Below are positions 24,450-33,836 of a stretch of DNA of 64,000 bases, one piece after another. Under the pieces are notes generated by a model. The model was not told the origin of the DNA. It saw only the letters and a list, made by a program, of their open reading frames with translations, and did no database searches. The stretch comes from Kibdelosporangium sp. MJ126-NF4 (GTDB lineage Bacteria; Actinomycetota; Actinomycetes; Mycobacteriales; Pseudonocardiaceae). Location of the stretch: assembly GCF_000826545.1 (NCBI RefSeq), contig NZ_CDME01000011.1:150001-214000 (forward strand), written 5' to 3'. Every line of letters starts with the position of its first letter. Position 1 is the stretch's first letter. A program made the translations under genes and the position numbers.

Positions 24450-27400
24450 TCAGCGGGGGCGGGCGAAGGGGAACAGCACTGTCTGCCGGATCGACGAACC
24501 TGTCAGCATCATCAGCAGCCGGTCGACGCCCATGCCCATGCCGCCCGTCGGTGGCATGCCGTGTTCCAGGGCGCGCAGGAAGTCCTCGTCGAGCTCCATG
24601 GCTTCCACGTCACCGCTTGCCGCACGGAGTGACTGTGCCTCCAGTCTGCGTCGTTGTTCGATCGGGTCGGTCAGTTCGGTGTACGCGGTGCCGACCTCGC
24701 TGCCGAAAGCGACGAGGTCCCATCGCTCCGCCACCCGGTGTTCCACACGGTGCTGCCTGGTCAGTGGGGATGTCTCGGTCGGGAAATCCGTGTAGAAGGT
24801 CGGTTCGACTGTGGTGCCCTCCACCAGATACTCGTAGGCCTTCTGGACGAGATGGCCGTGGCCGAGTTCGTCGTCCAGCACGATCCCGGCCTTCGCGAGC
24901 AGCGTTTTCAGCTCCGCCACCGGGGTGTCCGGGGTGACCGGTGAGCCGAGGGCGTGGGACACGGCGTCATGCACGCTGATCACCGGCCAGTCTCCGGAGA
25001 TGTCGAACTCCGAGTCACCGCGGCGGACGATTTCCGAACCGTAGGCGGCGCGGGCGGCCTGTTGGACGAGTTTCTGGGTCAGGACACGCATGGTGCTGTA
25101 GTCCGCGTATGCCTGATACGCCTCCAGCATGGTGAACTCGGGGTTGTGGCTGGCGTCGACGCCCTCGTTGCGGAAGTTCCTGTTCAGCTCGAAGACACGC
25201 TCGACGCCCGCGACACACAGGCGTTTGAGATAGAGCTCCGGCGCGATCCGCAGGTACATCCGCATGTCGTAGGCGTTGATGTGGGTGACGAACGGCCGCG
25301 CGTTGGCGCCGCCGTGGACCGTCTGCAGCATGGGCGTCTCGACTTCGAGGAATTCCTTGTCGTGCAACGTTTCCCGCAACGCTCGAACCACTGTGGAGCG
25401 TAGCTTGAGCATGGCCGACGACTCGGGGTTGACCACGAGGTCGAGGTATCGCTGGCGGACCCGGGTCTCCGGGTCGGACAGGCCTTTCCGTTTGTCCGGC
25501 AAGGGATGCAGGCACTTGGCTGTGACTGTCCACTCGTCGGCGAGCACGGAGAGTTCGCCGCGTTTCGACGTCACCACCTCGCCGCTGACGCCGACGTGGT
25601 CGCCGAGGTCGACCAGCGCGCGCCAGTCGTGCAGGGCCGGGCCAGTCAGCATCACCTGTAGTTCGCCGCCGAAGTCGCGCAGCCGCACGAAACACAGGCC
25701 GCCGAGGTCTCGACTGGCGATCACTCGCCCGGCGATCCGGACGTACTCGCCTGTCCTGGTGTCCGCGGCCAGGGACGGGAACCGCGAAACCACAGCGGAA
25801 AGCCCTGTTTCCCGGTCGAATCCGGGTGGGTAGGGGTCGTATCCGGCTTCGCGCAGCCGTTCCAGCTTCGCGATCCGCACCCGGACCTGCTCGGGCCGCC
25901 GGGCCTGCTTGGGTTTGGCCTTCGCCGCGAGCTCGTTGATCTCACGGGCCCTGCGCACGAAGTCCTCGTCGACCGGCTCCGCGCGCAGGCCGCTTCGGCG
26001 TTGCAGCGTCGGGAGGAAACCTTCCAACGCGCCCGCCACGATGCCGACCTTCGGCAGCCGCCTGGTTCGCGAATAGCACAGGAACCGGGGCTCCCAGTCG
26101 GGGCCGTACTTCGCGTTGGACCGGTACAGCGACTCCAGTTGCAGGAAGCGGGAGAACACGCCGAGGATCGCCCGCCACGCCCGCAGCACCGGCCCGGCGC
26201 CGATCCGCTCGCCGCCTTCGAACACCGCGCGGAACATCGCGAAGTTCAGTGAGATCCGCTGCGCGCCGAGCTTCCCGCTGGCCTCGATGACCGCGTTGAG
26301 CATGAACTCGTTGAGCCCGTTGCCCGCGTCGCGGTCACGGCGCATCAGATCCAGCGACAGGCCCCGCCTGCCCCACGGCACGAACGACAGCAATCCCCGC
26401 AACCGGCCCGCGAGGTCGTAGGCCTCCACCATCACGCACCGGCCGTCCGCCGCGTCGCCGAGCCTGCCGAGCGCCATGGAGAAGCCGCGCTCGGTCTGCG
26501 CTCCGCGCCAGTGCTGGGCCGCGCTGCGCAGCGTTTCCATCTCGCTCTCGGGGATCTCCGAATGGCGACGGACCATGCACGTGTACCCGGCGCGTTCGAT
26601 CCTGTTCACGGCCTGGCGCACCGACCTGCGTTCCGGACCGGACAGCGTGAACGCGCGGACGTCCAAAATGGCCTCGTCGCCGATCTCCAGAGCCTTCAGG
26701 CCCGCGGCTGTGTAGACCTTCGCGCCGTCCTCGCTGGCGCCGAGCACCCCGGCCGCCCAGCCGTACCGATGTACCTCCGTGAGCCACACCTCGACGGCCT
26801 GGCGCCATGCCTCCGGGTCGCCGACCGGGTCGCCGCTGGCGATGCTGACGCCGCCCAGCACGCGGTACGTGACCGCCGCGCGGCCGTTCGGGGCGAAGAC
26901 GACGCTCTTGTCACGCCGGGTGGCGAAGTAGCCGAGCGAGTCTCGTTCGCCGTGTTCCGCGAGCAGCTGCCTGACCTGGAGTTCCTCGTCGGGCGCGAGG
27001 TGGCGTGCGCTGCGTACGCCTCGGAAGAACATGTACACCGCGGCGACCGCGACCAGCGCGCCGAGGACGTCCAGCAGCGTCCCCAGCCAGCCGGGCCCCC
27101 GGCCGATGCCCAGCGGGCGCAGTTGCAGCAGCTCACCGGTGGCGTGGTTGCCCGCCCAGACCAGCTTCTCCCAGACCTCCTTCAGCGTGCCGGGGAACGG
27201 CCCGGTCAGGATCCAGCCCGCCGCGGTGACCGTGGCCAGGCCGGTGAGCAGGATCGCGACGGACTGGCGGAGCGCGCCGGGCGCGACCTGCGCGGAGAAC
27301 GCGGGCCGCAGGTTCAGCAGGATGACGATGATCGTCACGCCGATCACCTGGTTGGCGATCAGCCAGCCCATCAACTCGGCGGTGTCGACATCCGGATCCG

Positions 27401-27686
27401 GTTCGAAGGTCACCTGGTAGACCAGGTCGGTCAGGACCGACCCGACCTCGAAGATGATCAATGTCCACAGCGCGGCGCGCTTGCGGCGCCGCAGTGCCGC
27501 ACCCAGCACGAGCAGCACGACCGAGATGAAGACGTTCTCGTCGACCGGCAGACCGATCAGCCACGAGACGACGCCCACGTACAGGCGGACCTCGCTGTCC
27601 ACGTCCGTCAGGACGAAAAACAGCGAGAGGAACGCGCCGACCTGCACAATCGTCGCGACGATGCCTGCTGCCCTCTGCTTGCCCAC
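24450..27686 (-). CDS. lysX: Bifunctional lysyl-phosphatidylglycerol synthase / lysyl-tRNA synthetase LysX
   Basis: 1078 residues from GTG 27686. Order: ~6 membrane spans (residues ~5-235); an aminoacyl-PG synthase domain (~240-560, e.g. GRAAVTYRVLGGVSIASGDP, GNGLNEFMLNAVIEASGKLG); then a full class II LysRS with OB fold (YVRIAGRVIASRDLGGLCFV, ~650), motif 2 (RVFELNRNFRNEGVDASHNP) and motif 3 (GGMGMGVDRLLMML). The fusion makes lysyl-tRNA and transfers lysine to phosphatidylglycerol, adding positive charge to the membrane and resistance to cationic peptides. The mycobacterial LysX has the same build. It is divergent from panB. Confidence 0.95.
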   Translation of the reverse strand: MGKQRAAGIVATIVQVGAFLSLFFVLTDVDSEVRLYVGVVSWLIGLPVDENVFISVVLLVLGAALRRRKRAALWTLIIFEVGSVLTDLVYQVTFEPDPDVDTAELMGWLIANQVIGVTIIVILLNLRPAFSAQVAPGALRQSVAILLTGLATVTAAGWILTGPFPGTLKEVWEKLVWAGNHATGELLQLRPLGIGRGPGWLGTLLDVLGALVAVAAVYMFFRGVRSARHLAPDEELQVRQLLAEHGERDSLGYFATRRDKSVVFAPNGRAAVTYRVLGGVSIASGDPVGDPEAWRQAVEVWLTEVHRYGWAAGVLGASEDGAKVYTAAGLKALEIGDEAILDVRAFTLSGPERRSVRQAVNRIERAGYTCMVRRHSEIPESEMETLRSAAQHWRGAQTERGFSMALGRLGDAADGRCVMVEAYDLAGRLRGLLSFVPWGRRGLSLDLMRRDRDAGNGLNEFMLNAVIEASGKLGAQRISLNFAMFRAVFEGGERIGAGPVLRAWRAILGVFSRFLQLESLYRSNAKYGPDWEPRFLCYSRTRRLPKVGIVAGALEGFLPTLQRRSGLRAEPVDEDFVRRAREINELAAKAKPKQARRPEQVRVRIAKLERLREAGYDPYPPGFDRETGLSAVVSRFPSLAADTRTGEYVRIAGRVIASRDLGGLCFVRLRDFGGELQVMLTGPALHDWRALVDLGDHVGVSGEVVTSKRGELSVLADEWTVTAKCLHPLPDKRKGLSDPETRVRQRYLDLVVNPESSAMLKLRSTVVRALRETLHDKEFLEVETPMLQTVHGGANARPFVTHINAYDMRMYLRIAPELYLKRLCVAGVERVFELNRNFRNEGVDASHNPEFTMLEAYQAYADYSTMRVLTQKLVQQAARAAYGSEIVRRGDSEFDISGDWPVISVHDAVSHALGSPVTPDTPVAELKTLLAKAGIVLDDELGHGHLVQKAYEYLVEGTTVEPTFYTDFPTETSPLTRQHRVEHRVAERWDLVAFGSEVGTAYTELTDPIEQRRRLEAQSLRAASGDVEAMELDEDFLRALEHGMPPTGGMGMGVDRLLMMLTGSSIRQTVLFPFARPR

Positions 27687-27832
27687 GCCCCAGATGATGA
27701 CCCCTGCGGACCTGTGACTTCCCTCCCACCCACCTGCGAAGCACTGAAAGTGGTGTCACCCTCGTTGATGTAGAGCCCCAGCCAACCCGGGGACCCGCAC
27801 ACGGGCCTCGAGGAAAAGGACGGTGGACGACG

Positions 27833-28681
27833 ATGTCTTCTGAGCTCACATCCCCGTACGGGTCGGGTGCGGCACCCACGACCCCGAAGCGCGTACGCAT
27901 CCATCACCTTCAGGAGATGAAGGAACGTGGCGAGGCGTGGCCCATGCTCACCGCGTACGACATGTACACGGCCGCACTGTTCGACGAGGCCGGTATCCCG
28001 GTGCTGCTCGTCGGCGACTCGGCCTCCAACAACGTCTACGGCTATGACACGTCCCTGCCCGTGACGGTCGACGAACTCGTCCCGTTGGTGCGCGCGGTGA
28101 CCCGGTCGGCCAAGCGTGCGCTGGTCGTGGCCGACCTGCCGTTCGGCTCGTACCAGGTCTCACCGGCGCAGGCGTTGGAGACGGCCGTCCGGTTCATGAA
28201 GGAAGGCCGTGCCCACGCGGTGAAACTGGAGGGCGGGGCCCATTTCGCGCCGCACGTCCACGCGCTGACCGCGGCGGGCGTCCCCGTGATGGGACACATC
28301 GGATTCACCCCGCAGAGTGAACACAACCTCGGTGGGTACCGGGTTCAGGGCCGTGGCGACGCGGCCGACGCGCTCGTGGCGGACGCGCTGGCCCTGCAGG
28401 AAGCGGGGGCGTTCGCGGTCGTGATGGAGATGGTGCCCGGCGAGGCGGCCAAGCGCGTCACGCACGAGCTGAAGATCCCTACGGTCGGGATCGGCGCGGG
28501 CCCGGACTGCGACGCCCAGGTCCTCGTCTGGCAGGACATGGCCGGTCTGCGGACCGGGAAGGCGCCGCGGTTCGTCAAGCGCTACGCCGACATGGCCGGG
28601 GTGCTGACCGGTGCCGTGCAGGAGTTCGCCGCGGAGGTCAAGGGAAGGCAGTTCCCCGGCCCCGAGCACACCTTCCACTAG
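27833..28681 (+). CDS. panB: Ketopantoate hydroxymethyltransferase
   Basis: 282 residues. First committed step of pantothenate/CoA synthesis: transfer of a hydroxymethyl group from 5,10-methylene-THF to alpha-ketoisovalerate. A TIM-barrel with the Mg/substrate residues in [41 protein letters not shown] and [15 protein letters not shown]. The N-terminal ~20 residues ([14 protein letters not shown]) are a disordered extension common in actinobacterial PanB. It is followed by a hairpin repeat cluster. It is one of the anchors of the mycobacterial-like gene order. Confidence 0.96.
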   Translation: MSSELTSPYGSGAAPTTPKRVRIHHLQEMKERGEAWPMLTAYDMYTAALFDEAGIPVLLVGDSASNNVYGYDTSLPVTVDELVPLVRAVTRSAKRALVVADLPFGSYQVSPAQALETAVRFMKEGRAHAVKLEGGAHFAPHVHALTAAGVPVMGHIGFTPQSEHNLGGYRVQGRGDAADALVADALALQEAGAFAVVMEMVPGEAAKRVTHELKIPTVGIGAGPDCDAQVLVWQDMAGLRTGKAPRFVKRYADMAGVLTGAVQEFAAEVKGRQFPGPEHTFH

Positions 28682-28695
28682 CGCCGGGCACCCAC

Positions 28696-28781
28696 GCAAC
28701 GAAGGCCACCTTGGTGGCGCCAAACGCACCGAAGGCCACCTTGGTGGCGCCAAACGCACCGAAGGCCACATTGGTTGCACC
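28696..28781. repeat. 30-bp tandem repeat with hairpin units downstream of panB
   Basis: Two exact 30-bp units (28701-28730 and 28731-28760, beginning GAAGGCCACCTTGGTGGCGC) and a partial third (28761-28781). Each full unit contains the self-complementary GCCACC-TT-GGTGGC. The array starts GCAAC and ends GGTTGC, so it also folds on itself. The same motif family occurs at 59512-59564. It probably acts as a terminator for panB and may be a dispersed chromosomal repeat. Confidence 0.8.
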
Positions 28782-28804
28782 GGGGATGCGGTAAGAGTGT
28801 GCGT

Positions 28805-29770
28805 ATGCGCGTGTTCTACCCCGAGATCAGTCCTTATGACTCCGGCATGCTCGACGTCGGCGACGGCCACCAGGTGTACTGGGAGGTCAGCGGCAACCCT
28901 GAGGGCAAGCCCGCCGTCGTCCTGCACGGCGGGCCGGGGTCGGGGACCAATCCGCTCCAGCGGCGGCACTTCGACCCCGAGCTGTACCGGATCGTGCTGT
29001 TCGACCAGCGGGGATCCGGCCGGAGCACGCCGCACGTGAGCTCGGTCGAGCACGACCTGTCGACCAACACGACCTGGCACCTGGTCGCCGACATGGAGCA
29101 GTTGCGCGAGCACCTCGGCATCGACAGGTGGCAGCTGTTCGGCGGCTCGTGGGGCGTGACGCTCGCACTGGCGTACGGGCAGACCCATCCGGAGCGGGTC
29201 AGCGAGATGGTCCTGCGTGGTGTGTTCACGCTGCGACAGTCCGAACTGGACTGGTTGTACGGCGGTGGTGCCGGGAACCTGTTCCCGGAGGCGTGGGCGC
29301 GGTTCAGCGAGTTCGTGCCGGACGGCGGGGACGCGCTGACCGCGTACCACCGGGTGGTTTTCGGCGACGATCCCGAGCTGAGCCGCCGGGCCGCGATGGC
29401 GTGGAGCATCTGGGAGGGCACGACCGCGTCCACCCAGACGAGCCTGGTCCAGTCCTACGGGGAGGAGAAGTTCGCGGTCGCGTTCGCCCGGATCGCGCTG
29501 CACTACTTCGTCAACCGGGGCTGGCTCGACGAGGGCCAGCTGATCCGGGACGTCGGCAAGCTCAGGGGGATTCCCGCCGTGATCGTCAACGGGCGCTACG
29601 ACGTCGTCACGCCCATGGTCACCGCGTACGAGCTGGGCATCGCGTGGCCGGAGTGCGAGGGACGCGTGCTCAACGCGGCCGGGCACGCCGTCGCCGATCC
29701 TGGTGTCGCACAGGAACTGCTTGCCGCCACGGACAAGTTCGCCGGGAAGGTTCAGAGCAATGACGTGTGA
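28805..29770 (+). CDS. pip: Proline iminopeptidase
   Basis: 321 residues, a cytoplasmic alpha/beta hydrolase that removes N-terminal proline. The family signature is clear: the oxyanion turn VLHGGPGSGTNPLQRRHFDP, LFDQRGSGRSTPH, the nucleophile elbow LFGGSWGVTLALAY (Ser ~113), an acid in VNGRYDVVTP, and the His in LNAAGHAVAD. ATG 28805 follows a TAAGAGT that could be a -10 of a nearly leaderless transcript. The gene ends overlapping the convergent binding-protein gene by 19 bp. Confidence 0.93.
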   Translation: MRVFYPEISPYDSGMLDVGDGHQVYWEVSGNPEGKPAVVLHGGPGSGTNPLQRRHFDPELYRIVLFDQRGSGRSTPHVSSVEHDLSTNTTWHLVADMEQLREHLGIDRWQLFGGSWGVTLALAYGQTHPERVSEMVLRGVFTLRQSELDWLYGGGAGNLFPEAWARFSEFVPDGGDALTAYHRVVFGDDPELSRRAAMAWSIWEGTTASTQTSLVQSYGEEKFAVAFARIALHYFVNRGWLDEGQLIRDVGKLRGIPAVIVNGRYDVVTPMVTAYELGIAWPECEGRVLNAAGHAVADPGVAQELLAATDKFAGKVQSNDV

Positions 29771-30507
29771 GCGTCCACAAGCGACGGCCCGCACCAGGTC
29801 AGGTGCCTGCCGTTGACCAGCTTGTAGCGCTTGCCCGGGAACGCCTCGGGCCCGTCGGTGTCGGTGAACAGGTAGGGCTCGTCCGGCAGCACCACGAGGT
29901 CGACGTCCAGCGCCTGCAGCTCGTCCAGCTTCGGGCGCGGGTAACGGTCCTCGTGCGAGGCGTACGCGTTGGCCACGCCGAGGCGCAGCAGCACGTCACC
30001 GGCGAACGTGTCCCTGCCAACCACCACCCATGGCCGCCGCCACACCGGAATGATCGCCCGCGAGTGCACCGGAACCGACCGTGACCACAGGTTCTCGGCC
30101 TCCACCAGCCACTGCGGCTCGGCCAGGCCGAGGCACTGGGTCAGCAGCCGCCGGACCGACTTCAGTCCTTCTGGGACGTTCACGGCCGCCGAGGTGACCC
30201 AGACCGGGACGCCGTTGGCGCGCAGCTGCTCCACGTCCTGCGGCCGGTTCTCCTCGGCGTTGGCGACCACCAGGTCCGGCCGGAGATCGAGCACAGCCTG
30301 CACGTCCGGGTACTTCGATCCGCCGACGCGCGGCACGTCGAGCGACTCGGGGTGCGTGCAGTAGTCCGTCGCCCCGGTGATCATGCCGGGTGCGCTGGTC
30401 TCGATGGCCTCGGTCAGTGACGGGACCAGGCTGACGACCCGTGCCGGTGACGTGACCGGCACGGGCTCGCCGAGGTCGTCACACGTCGGTGATCCGGATA
30501 CCGGCAT
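29752..30507 (-). CDS. BtuF-like helical-backbone metal/corrinoid binding protein
   Basis: 251 residues. VVSLVPSLTEAIETSAPGMI, GGSKYPDVQAVLDLRPDLVV and VGRDTFAGDVLLRLGVANAY are typical of the class III (helical backbone) binding proteins for cobalamin, haem or siderophore. There is no signal peptide or lipobox, and the start at 30507 lies 29 bp inside the upstream npdG, so it is probably cytoplasmic. This signal-less version is frequent in actinobacteria and its role is unclear. Conservation of CDDLGEPVPV before the first strand supports the 30507 start. Confidence 0.8.
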   Translation of the reverse strand: MPVSGSPTCDDLGEPVPVTSPARVVSLVPSLTEAIETSAPGMITGATDYCTHPESLDVPRVGGSKYPDVQAVLDLRPDLVVANAEENRPQDVEQLRANGVPVWVTSAAVNVPEGLKSVRRLLTQCLGLAEPQWLVEAENLWSRSVPVHSRAIIPVWRRPWVVVGRDTFAGDVLLRLGVANAYASHEDRYPRPKLDELQALDVDLVVLPDEPYLFTDTDGPEAFPGKRYKLVNGRHLTWCGPSLVDAHTSLL

Positions 30508-31147
30508 GGGCCTTGTAGCGGCGGTTGATGGCGATCAGGTTCGCGGTGAACGCCTCGACCTGGTGGGCGTTGCGCAGGCGGCCGCCGTAGATCCCGCGGA
30601 AGCCGGGGATCGTCTCGGCCAGCGCGCGCACGATGTCCGTGGCTTCGCGGTCGTCGCCGAGAACGAGCACGTCACTGTCCATCGCGGACACCGAGAGGTC
30701 CTCCAGCGACACGGCGGAGACGTGGTGGAAGGCCGCGGTCACGCGCGACTCCGGCAGCAGCGCGAGCGCCTGCTGTGCGGCGCTGCCCTCCTCGACGGGC
30801 AGCGCGAACGGGCCCTGCTTGTCGAAGCCGAGTGGGTTCACGCAGTCGATGACGATCTTGCCCGCCAGTGCCTCACGCAGGGACTCCAGCAGCGGCTTGT
30901 GGCCCTCCCACGGCACCGCAACGAGTACGACGTCGGCTTGTTTCGCGGCCTCGAGGTTGTCGAGGCCGGTGATGTGCTCGACGCCCGCGAGCGTCCGCAG
31001 CTCGGCCGCGGTCTCCTCGGCGCGCTCCTGCTTGCGCGAGCCGATGATCACCTTGAGGCCTGCCTTGGCCCAGCGCAGCGCCAGGCCGCGGCCCTGCGGC
31101 CCGGTCCCGCCGAACACGCCGACCGTGAGTTGTGCAACGTCGGTCAC
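30479..31147 (-). CDS. npdG: F420H2:NADP+ oxidoreductase
   Basis: 222 residues. The N-terminal Rossmann motif TVGVFGGTGPQGRGLALRWA with IIGSRKQERAEETA for NADP, and NPLGFDKQGPFALPVEEGSA plus AAFHHVSAVSLEDL in the F420-binding region, are characteristic of the F420-dependent NADP reductase family that passes hydride between F420H2 and NADP. It indicates that this organism makes coenzyme F420. GTG 31147 overlaps the stop of the ribonuclease gene (GTGA), indicating translational coupling. Confidence 0.92.
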   Translation of the reverse strand: MTDVAQLTVGVFGGTGPQGRGLALRWAKAGLKVIIGSRKQERAEETAAELRTLAGVEHITGLDNLEAAKQADVVLVAVPWEGHKPLLESLREALAGKIVIDCVNPLGFDKQGPFALPVEEGSAAQQALALLPESRVTAAFHHVSAVSLEDLSVSAMDSDVLVLGDDREATDIVRALAETIPGFRGIYGGRLRNAHQVEAFTANLIAINRRYKAHAGIRITDV

Positions 31148-32559
31148 TGGATCTCCACTTTTTCGAAAGACACCTTGCGTTTAACGGTATCCGCGTCGAG
31201 CAGCCGCACGCGGATCCTGCCGCCTTCCGAAAGGCCCTCACCAGCGCATTTGGCGATAACCGGTGGGTCTGTGAGAAACACCTCCGCCGAAGTGGCTTCC
31301 GCACGGAGCACGACGGCGTCAAACTCCTGCCCCACCTTGTCGGCGAGCACCCACGCCTCGGCCTGGTCGAGGCACGCTTTGTCGACCTTGCTCGCCACCG
31401 TGTCCGACGCGCCCATCAACCCAGGCAGCTCGGGCAGGACGGCACGCACCCAGTCCGGCACGGGCCTCTCGGCCGAGACAGCCAGGCAGATCTCCGCGCC
31501 GAACCGGTCGACCAGACGCCGCAACGGCGCCGTGACGTGCGCGTACGCGGCCCCCAGGCCGCCGTGCGTGGTCAACTCGGGCAAGGTGCCGTCGAACGCC
31601 GTGTAGCCCGCTCCGCGCAGCAACCGCGTGGCGTCCACGTACAACGCGAGCGACTCGGGCTTGCGCGGGTCGAGCCCGGCGAGCATGACGGACACCCCGT
31701 CGGTCCGTGCCCAGTCGATCCCGAGCGAACGCGCGGAGCGCCGCAGCCACTCGACGGCCCCGTCGTCCGGTTCCGGCAGCGTCCGCAGCACACCGACTCC
31801 GGCCTGCACCATCAGCGTGGCCGCGCTCATCCCGGTCAGCAGGGACATCTCCGCGTTCCACGCGTCGACCTCGTTGCGGGGCCGCAGCGTGAGCTTCCAG
31901 CCGCCGTTGCCGTCGGTCGCCACGTCCTGCTCGGGCAGTTGCAACTCGACTGCGCCGCGTCGGACGGCGTGCTCGCGGCGCAGACGACCGAGAGCCGGGA
32001 GCGCGGCGACGGACGGATGCGGGTTGCCCGCGTCGATGGTCGCCTGCACGCCGTCGTAGTCGAACTGGGCGATGGACCGCACCAGGGCCCGACGCACCCG
32101 GATACCCGTCGGTTCGCCCGCTTTGTCCAAGTCGATCGTCCACAGCGCGGACGGGCGGACCTCTCCGGGCAGCAGGCTCGCCGCCCCTTCGGACAGGATC
32201 GGCGGGTGCAGCGGCACGTTGCCGTCGGGCAGGTAGAGCGTCTGGCCGCGGCTGCGCACCTCGACGTCCAGCGCACCACCGGGCCGGACGAACGTGCCGA
32301 GGTCGGCGATGGCGTAGTGCAGCCGGAACCCGTTCGGCCGAGCCTCCACGTACAGCGCCTGGTCCAGGTCCTTCGAGCCAGGTGGGTCGATCGTGACCAG
32401 CGGCAGGTCGGTGGCGTCCTCGCGGGCTCCGACCAGCCGGTCCCGCTCGGCGACGGCCTGCTCGGCCTCGGCCAGCGCGGCCGTCGGGAACTGGGTGGGC
32501 AGGTCGAACTCGGCACGGACACCGGCGAAGTCGAGCGCGGCGCCGTCCTTCGTGTCCAT
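31144..32559 (-). CDS. RNB-domain 3'-5' exoribonuclease
   Basis: 471 residues. The RNase II/R catalytic domain is seen from residue ~50: TIDPPGSKDLDQALYVE contains the four-Asp-type metal site, followed by LHYAIADLGTFVRPGGALDV and SEGAASLLPGEVRPSALW. The C-terminal ~60 residues (GGRIRVRLLDADTVKRKVSF) look like a small S1-like fold. It is shorter than RNase R, with no N-terminal cold-shock domains. It would degrade single-stranded RNA hydrolytically. It heads a three-gene overlapping set with npdG and the binding protein. Confidence 0.88.
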   Translation of the reverse strand: MDTKDGAALDFAGVRAEFDLPTQFPTAALAEAEQAVAERDRLVGAREDATDLPLVTIDPPGSKDLDQALYVEARPNGFRLHYAIADLGTFVRPGGALDVEVRSRGQTLYLPDGNVPLHPPILSEGAASLLPGEVRPSALWTIDLDKAGEPTGIRVRRALVRSIAQFDYDGVQATIDAGNPHPSVAALPALGRLRREHAVRRGAVELQLPEQDVATDGNGGWKLTLRPRNEVDAWNAEMSLLTGMSAATLMVQAGVGVLRTLPEPDDGAVEWLRRSARSLGIDWARTDGVSVMLAGLDPRKPESLALYVDATRLLRGAGYTAFDGTLPELTTHGGLGAAYAHVTAPLRRLVDRFGAEICLAVSAERPVPDWVRAVLPELPGLMGASDTVASKVDKACLDQAEAWVLADKVGQEFDAVVLRAEATSAEVFLTDPPVIAKCAGEGLSEGGRIRVRLLDADTVKRKVSFEKVEIQ

Positions 32560-32639
32560 GACGGCACCTTAACCACACTCAGCCCGACCCGTGAGTACTT
32601 GACTGAGTTGGATCCAAAGTCGGACACCCGGGGACGACG

Positions 32640-33182
32640 TCAGCGCACCGCTTCACTGGCGCGCACGACCGTTTCGTAGAAGCCCGCCGGGTTGTCCGCT
32701 CCGGACCGCCCGTCGATGAGTTCACGCACGATGTCGCAGTGCCCGGCGTGCTGCGCGGTTTCCGCCACAACACGCACAAGCAGGTGCGCGAACGTCGTCT
32801 CGCGCCGGGCCTCCGGCCACCAGGACACGGAGGCAGGCGCGTCCAGCGGCAGCGACGCGATCGACTCGTCGGCGTGCGCCCAGGCCTGCTTGTAGAGACC
32901 AAGGAGGTATTCGCGGCTTTCGTCCGGTTTGGCCCACATGTCGCCGTTGTCCCACACCGACTTGTCCTCATACCAGGGCACTGTGACCGGCGCGGGCCGT
33001 CCGACACAGTCGCCGAGGTAGCCGAACTCGATCCCGACCAGGTGCTTGACCAGGCCGAGCAGGTTCGTGCCGCTCGGCACCAGCGGGCGGCGGACGTCGT
33101 ACTCGGCCAGGCCCTCCAGCGCGGACACCACGTTCGTGCGACCTTCTCGCAGGTAGTGGTGTAAGTCGTCAGTCGTCGTCAT
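32640..33182 (-). CDS. DinB-family (DUF664) four-helix metalloprotein
   Basis: 180 residues from ATG 33182. The fold is recognisable from LHHYLREGRTNVVSALEGLA, then GLVKHLVGIEFGYLGDC (His of the metal site), and RVVAETAQHAGHCDIVREL with two more His in the C-terminal helix. DinB-type proteins include thiol-dependent transferases using bacillithiol or mycothiol. A mycothiol link is plausible for an actinobacterium but not shown here. It overlaps the 67-residue gene upstream by 14 bp and may be the last gene of the long secretion-like operon. Confidence 0.85.
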   Translation of the reverse strand: MTTTDDLHHYLREGRTNVVSALEGLAEYDVRRPLVPSGTNLLGLVKHLVGIEFGYLGDCVGRPAPVTVPWYEDKSVWDNGDMWAKPDESREYLLGLYKQAWAHADESIASLPLDAPASVSWWPEARRETTFAHLLVRVVAETAQHAGHCDIVRELIDGRSGADNPAGFYETVVRASEAVR

Positions 33183-33372
33183 TGTTCCAGCGCCTGTCGG
33201 CCTCGTCGGCTGCCTTGGTCCGCTCGGCGGCGATCTGCAGCGCCCGCTCGGCGGTGGCCTTGTCCGGATACGGTCCCAGCAGGTCGGCGGCACGGCAGAT
33301 CTGGCCGTGCTCCACCCGGTTGTGCTTGGTGCAGTAGTACCAGCCTGGGTCCGGGTTGGGATCCGAGGTCAT
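33169..33372 (-). CDS. Small conserved-looking protein with Cys pair
   Basis: 67 residues. Not a named family. It contains PGWYYCTKHNRVEHGQICRA (two Cys 13 residues apart, with two His), then DLLGPYPDKATAERALQIAA, a helix like SPOR/small RNA-binding modules, and a Asp-rich end. A small metal site is possible. It is locked between neighbours by overlaps of 4 bp (upstream) and 14 bp (downstream), which argues that it is expressed. Confidence 0.7.
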   Translation of the reverse strand: MTSDPNPDPGWYYCTKHNRVEHGQICRAADLLGPYPDKATAERALQIAAERTKAADEADRRWNNDDD

Positions 33373-33827
33373 CGGCTGCTCCAGTTCTCCTGTGCCGGGA
33401 ACCCGCGCGGCGGCGTGTCCTGCAGGTCCGCGGCGTGTTCCCGCGGGATCGGGTCAAGACACGACACCAGCACCTTGGTGTGCTCGGGGTCGGCGATCCG
33501 CTTGCCGTTGCGCTCCCGGTAGACCAGTTCGCCGTCGCCGTCGATCTCCACTATGCACCCGACCTCGGCGAGCTGCTCCTCGTCGAGGTCGGCGATGACC
33601 TCGTAGCGGGACGGCACGACCCGGTACACCGGCCAGGACAGGTGTCCGAAGGCCTGGTGGAACTCGGAGAGCAGGTGCGCCATCTGTTGCTGCCACACCA
33701 GTGGCATGCCTTCGGCCAACGATCTGGGCACCACGACGTATCCGTCGCTCACCGCGGGCAGCGGTCCGCTGCCCAGGTAGTCGCGGAGTGGTGTGGCTGA
33801 GCGGGCTGGTTGTTGTTCCGGGTACAT
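33369..33827 (-). CDS. Hypothetical soluble protein in secretion-like operon
   Basis: 152 residues, not recognised. There is no signal or membrane span. The N-terminus is Pro/Gln-rich (MYPEQQPARSATPLRDYLGS), followed by a mixed alpha/beta core (VVVPRSLAEGMPLVWQQQMA, HLLSEFHQAFGHLSWPVYRV, ADLDEEQLAEVGCIVEIDGD). It begins 9 bp after the NlpC/P60 gene and overlaps the next gene by 4 bp, so it is part of the same operon and may be a cytoplasmic accessory protein. Confidence 0.75.
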   Translation of the reverse strand: MYPEQQPARSATPLRDYLGSGPLPAVSDGYVVVPRSLAEGMPLVWQQQMAHLLSEFHQAFGHLSWPVYRVVPSRYEVIADLDEEQLAEVGCIVEIDGDGELVYRERNGKRIADPEHTKVLVSCLDPIPREHAADLQDTPPRGFPAQENWSSR

Positions 33828-33836
33828 GGATTCTCC

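Noticed and set aside
28701..28781. Possible CRISPR array
   Set aside because: Units are directly adjacent with no spacers, only two full copies, and each is a terminator-like hairpin. No cas genes are present.
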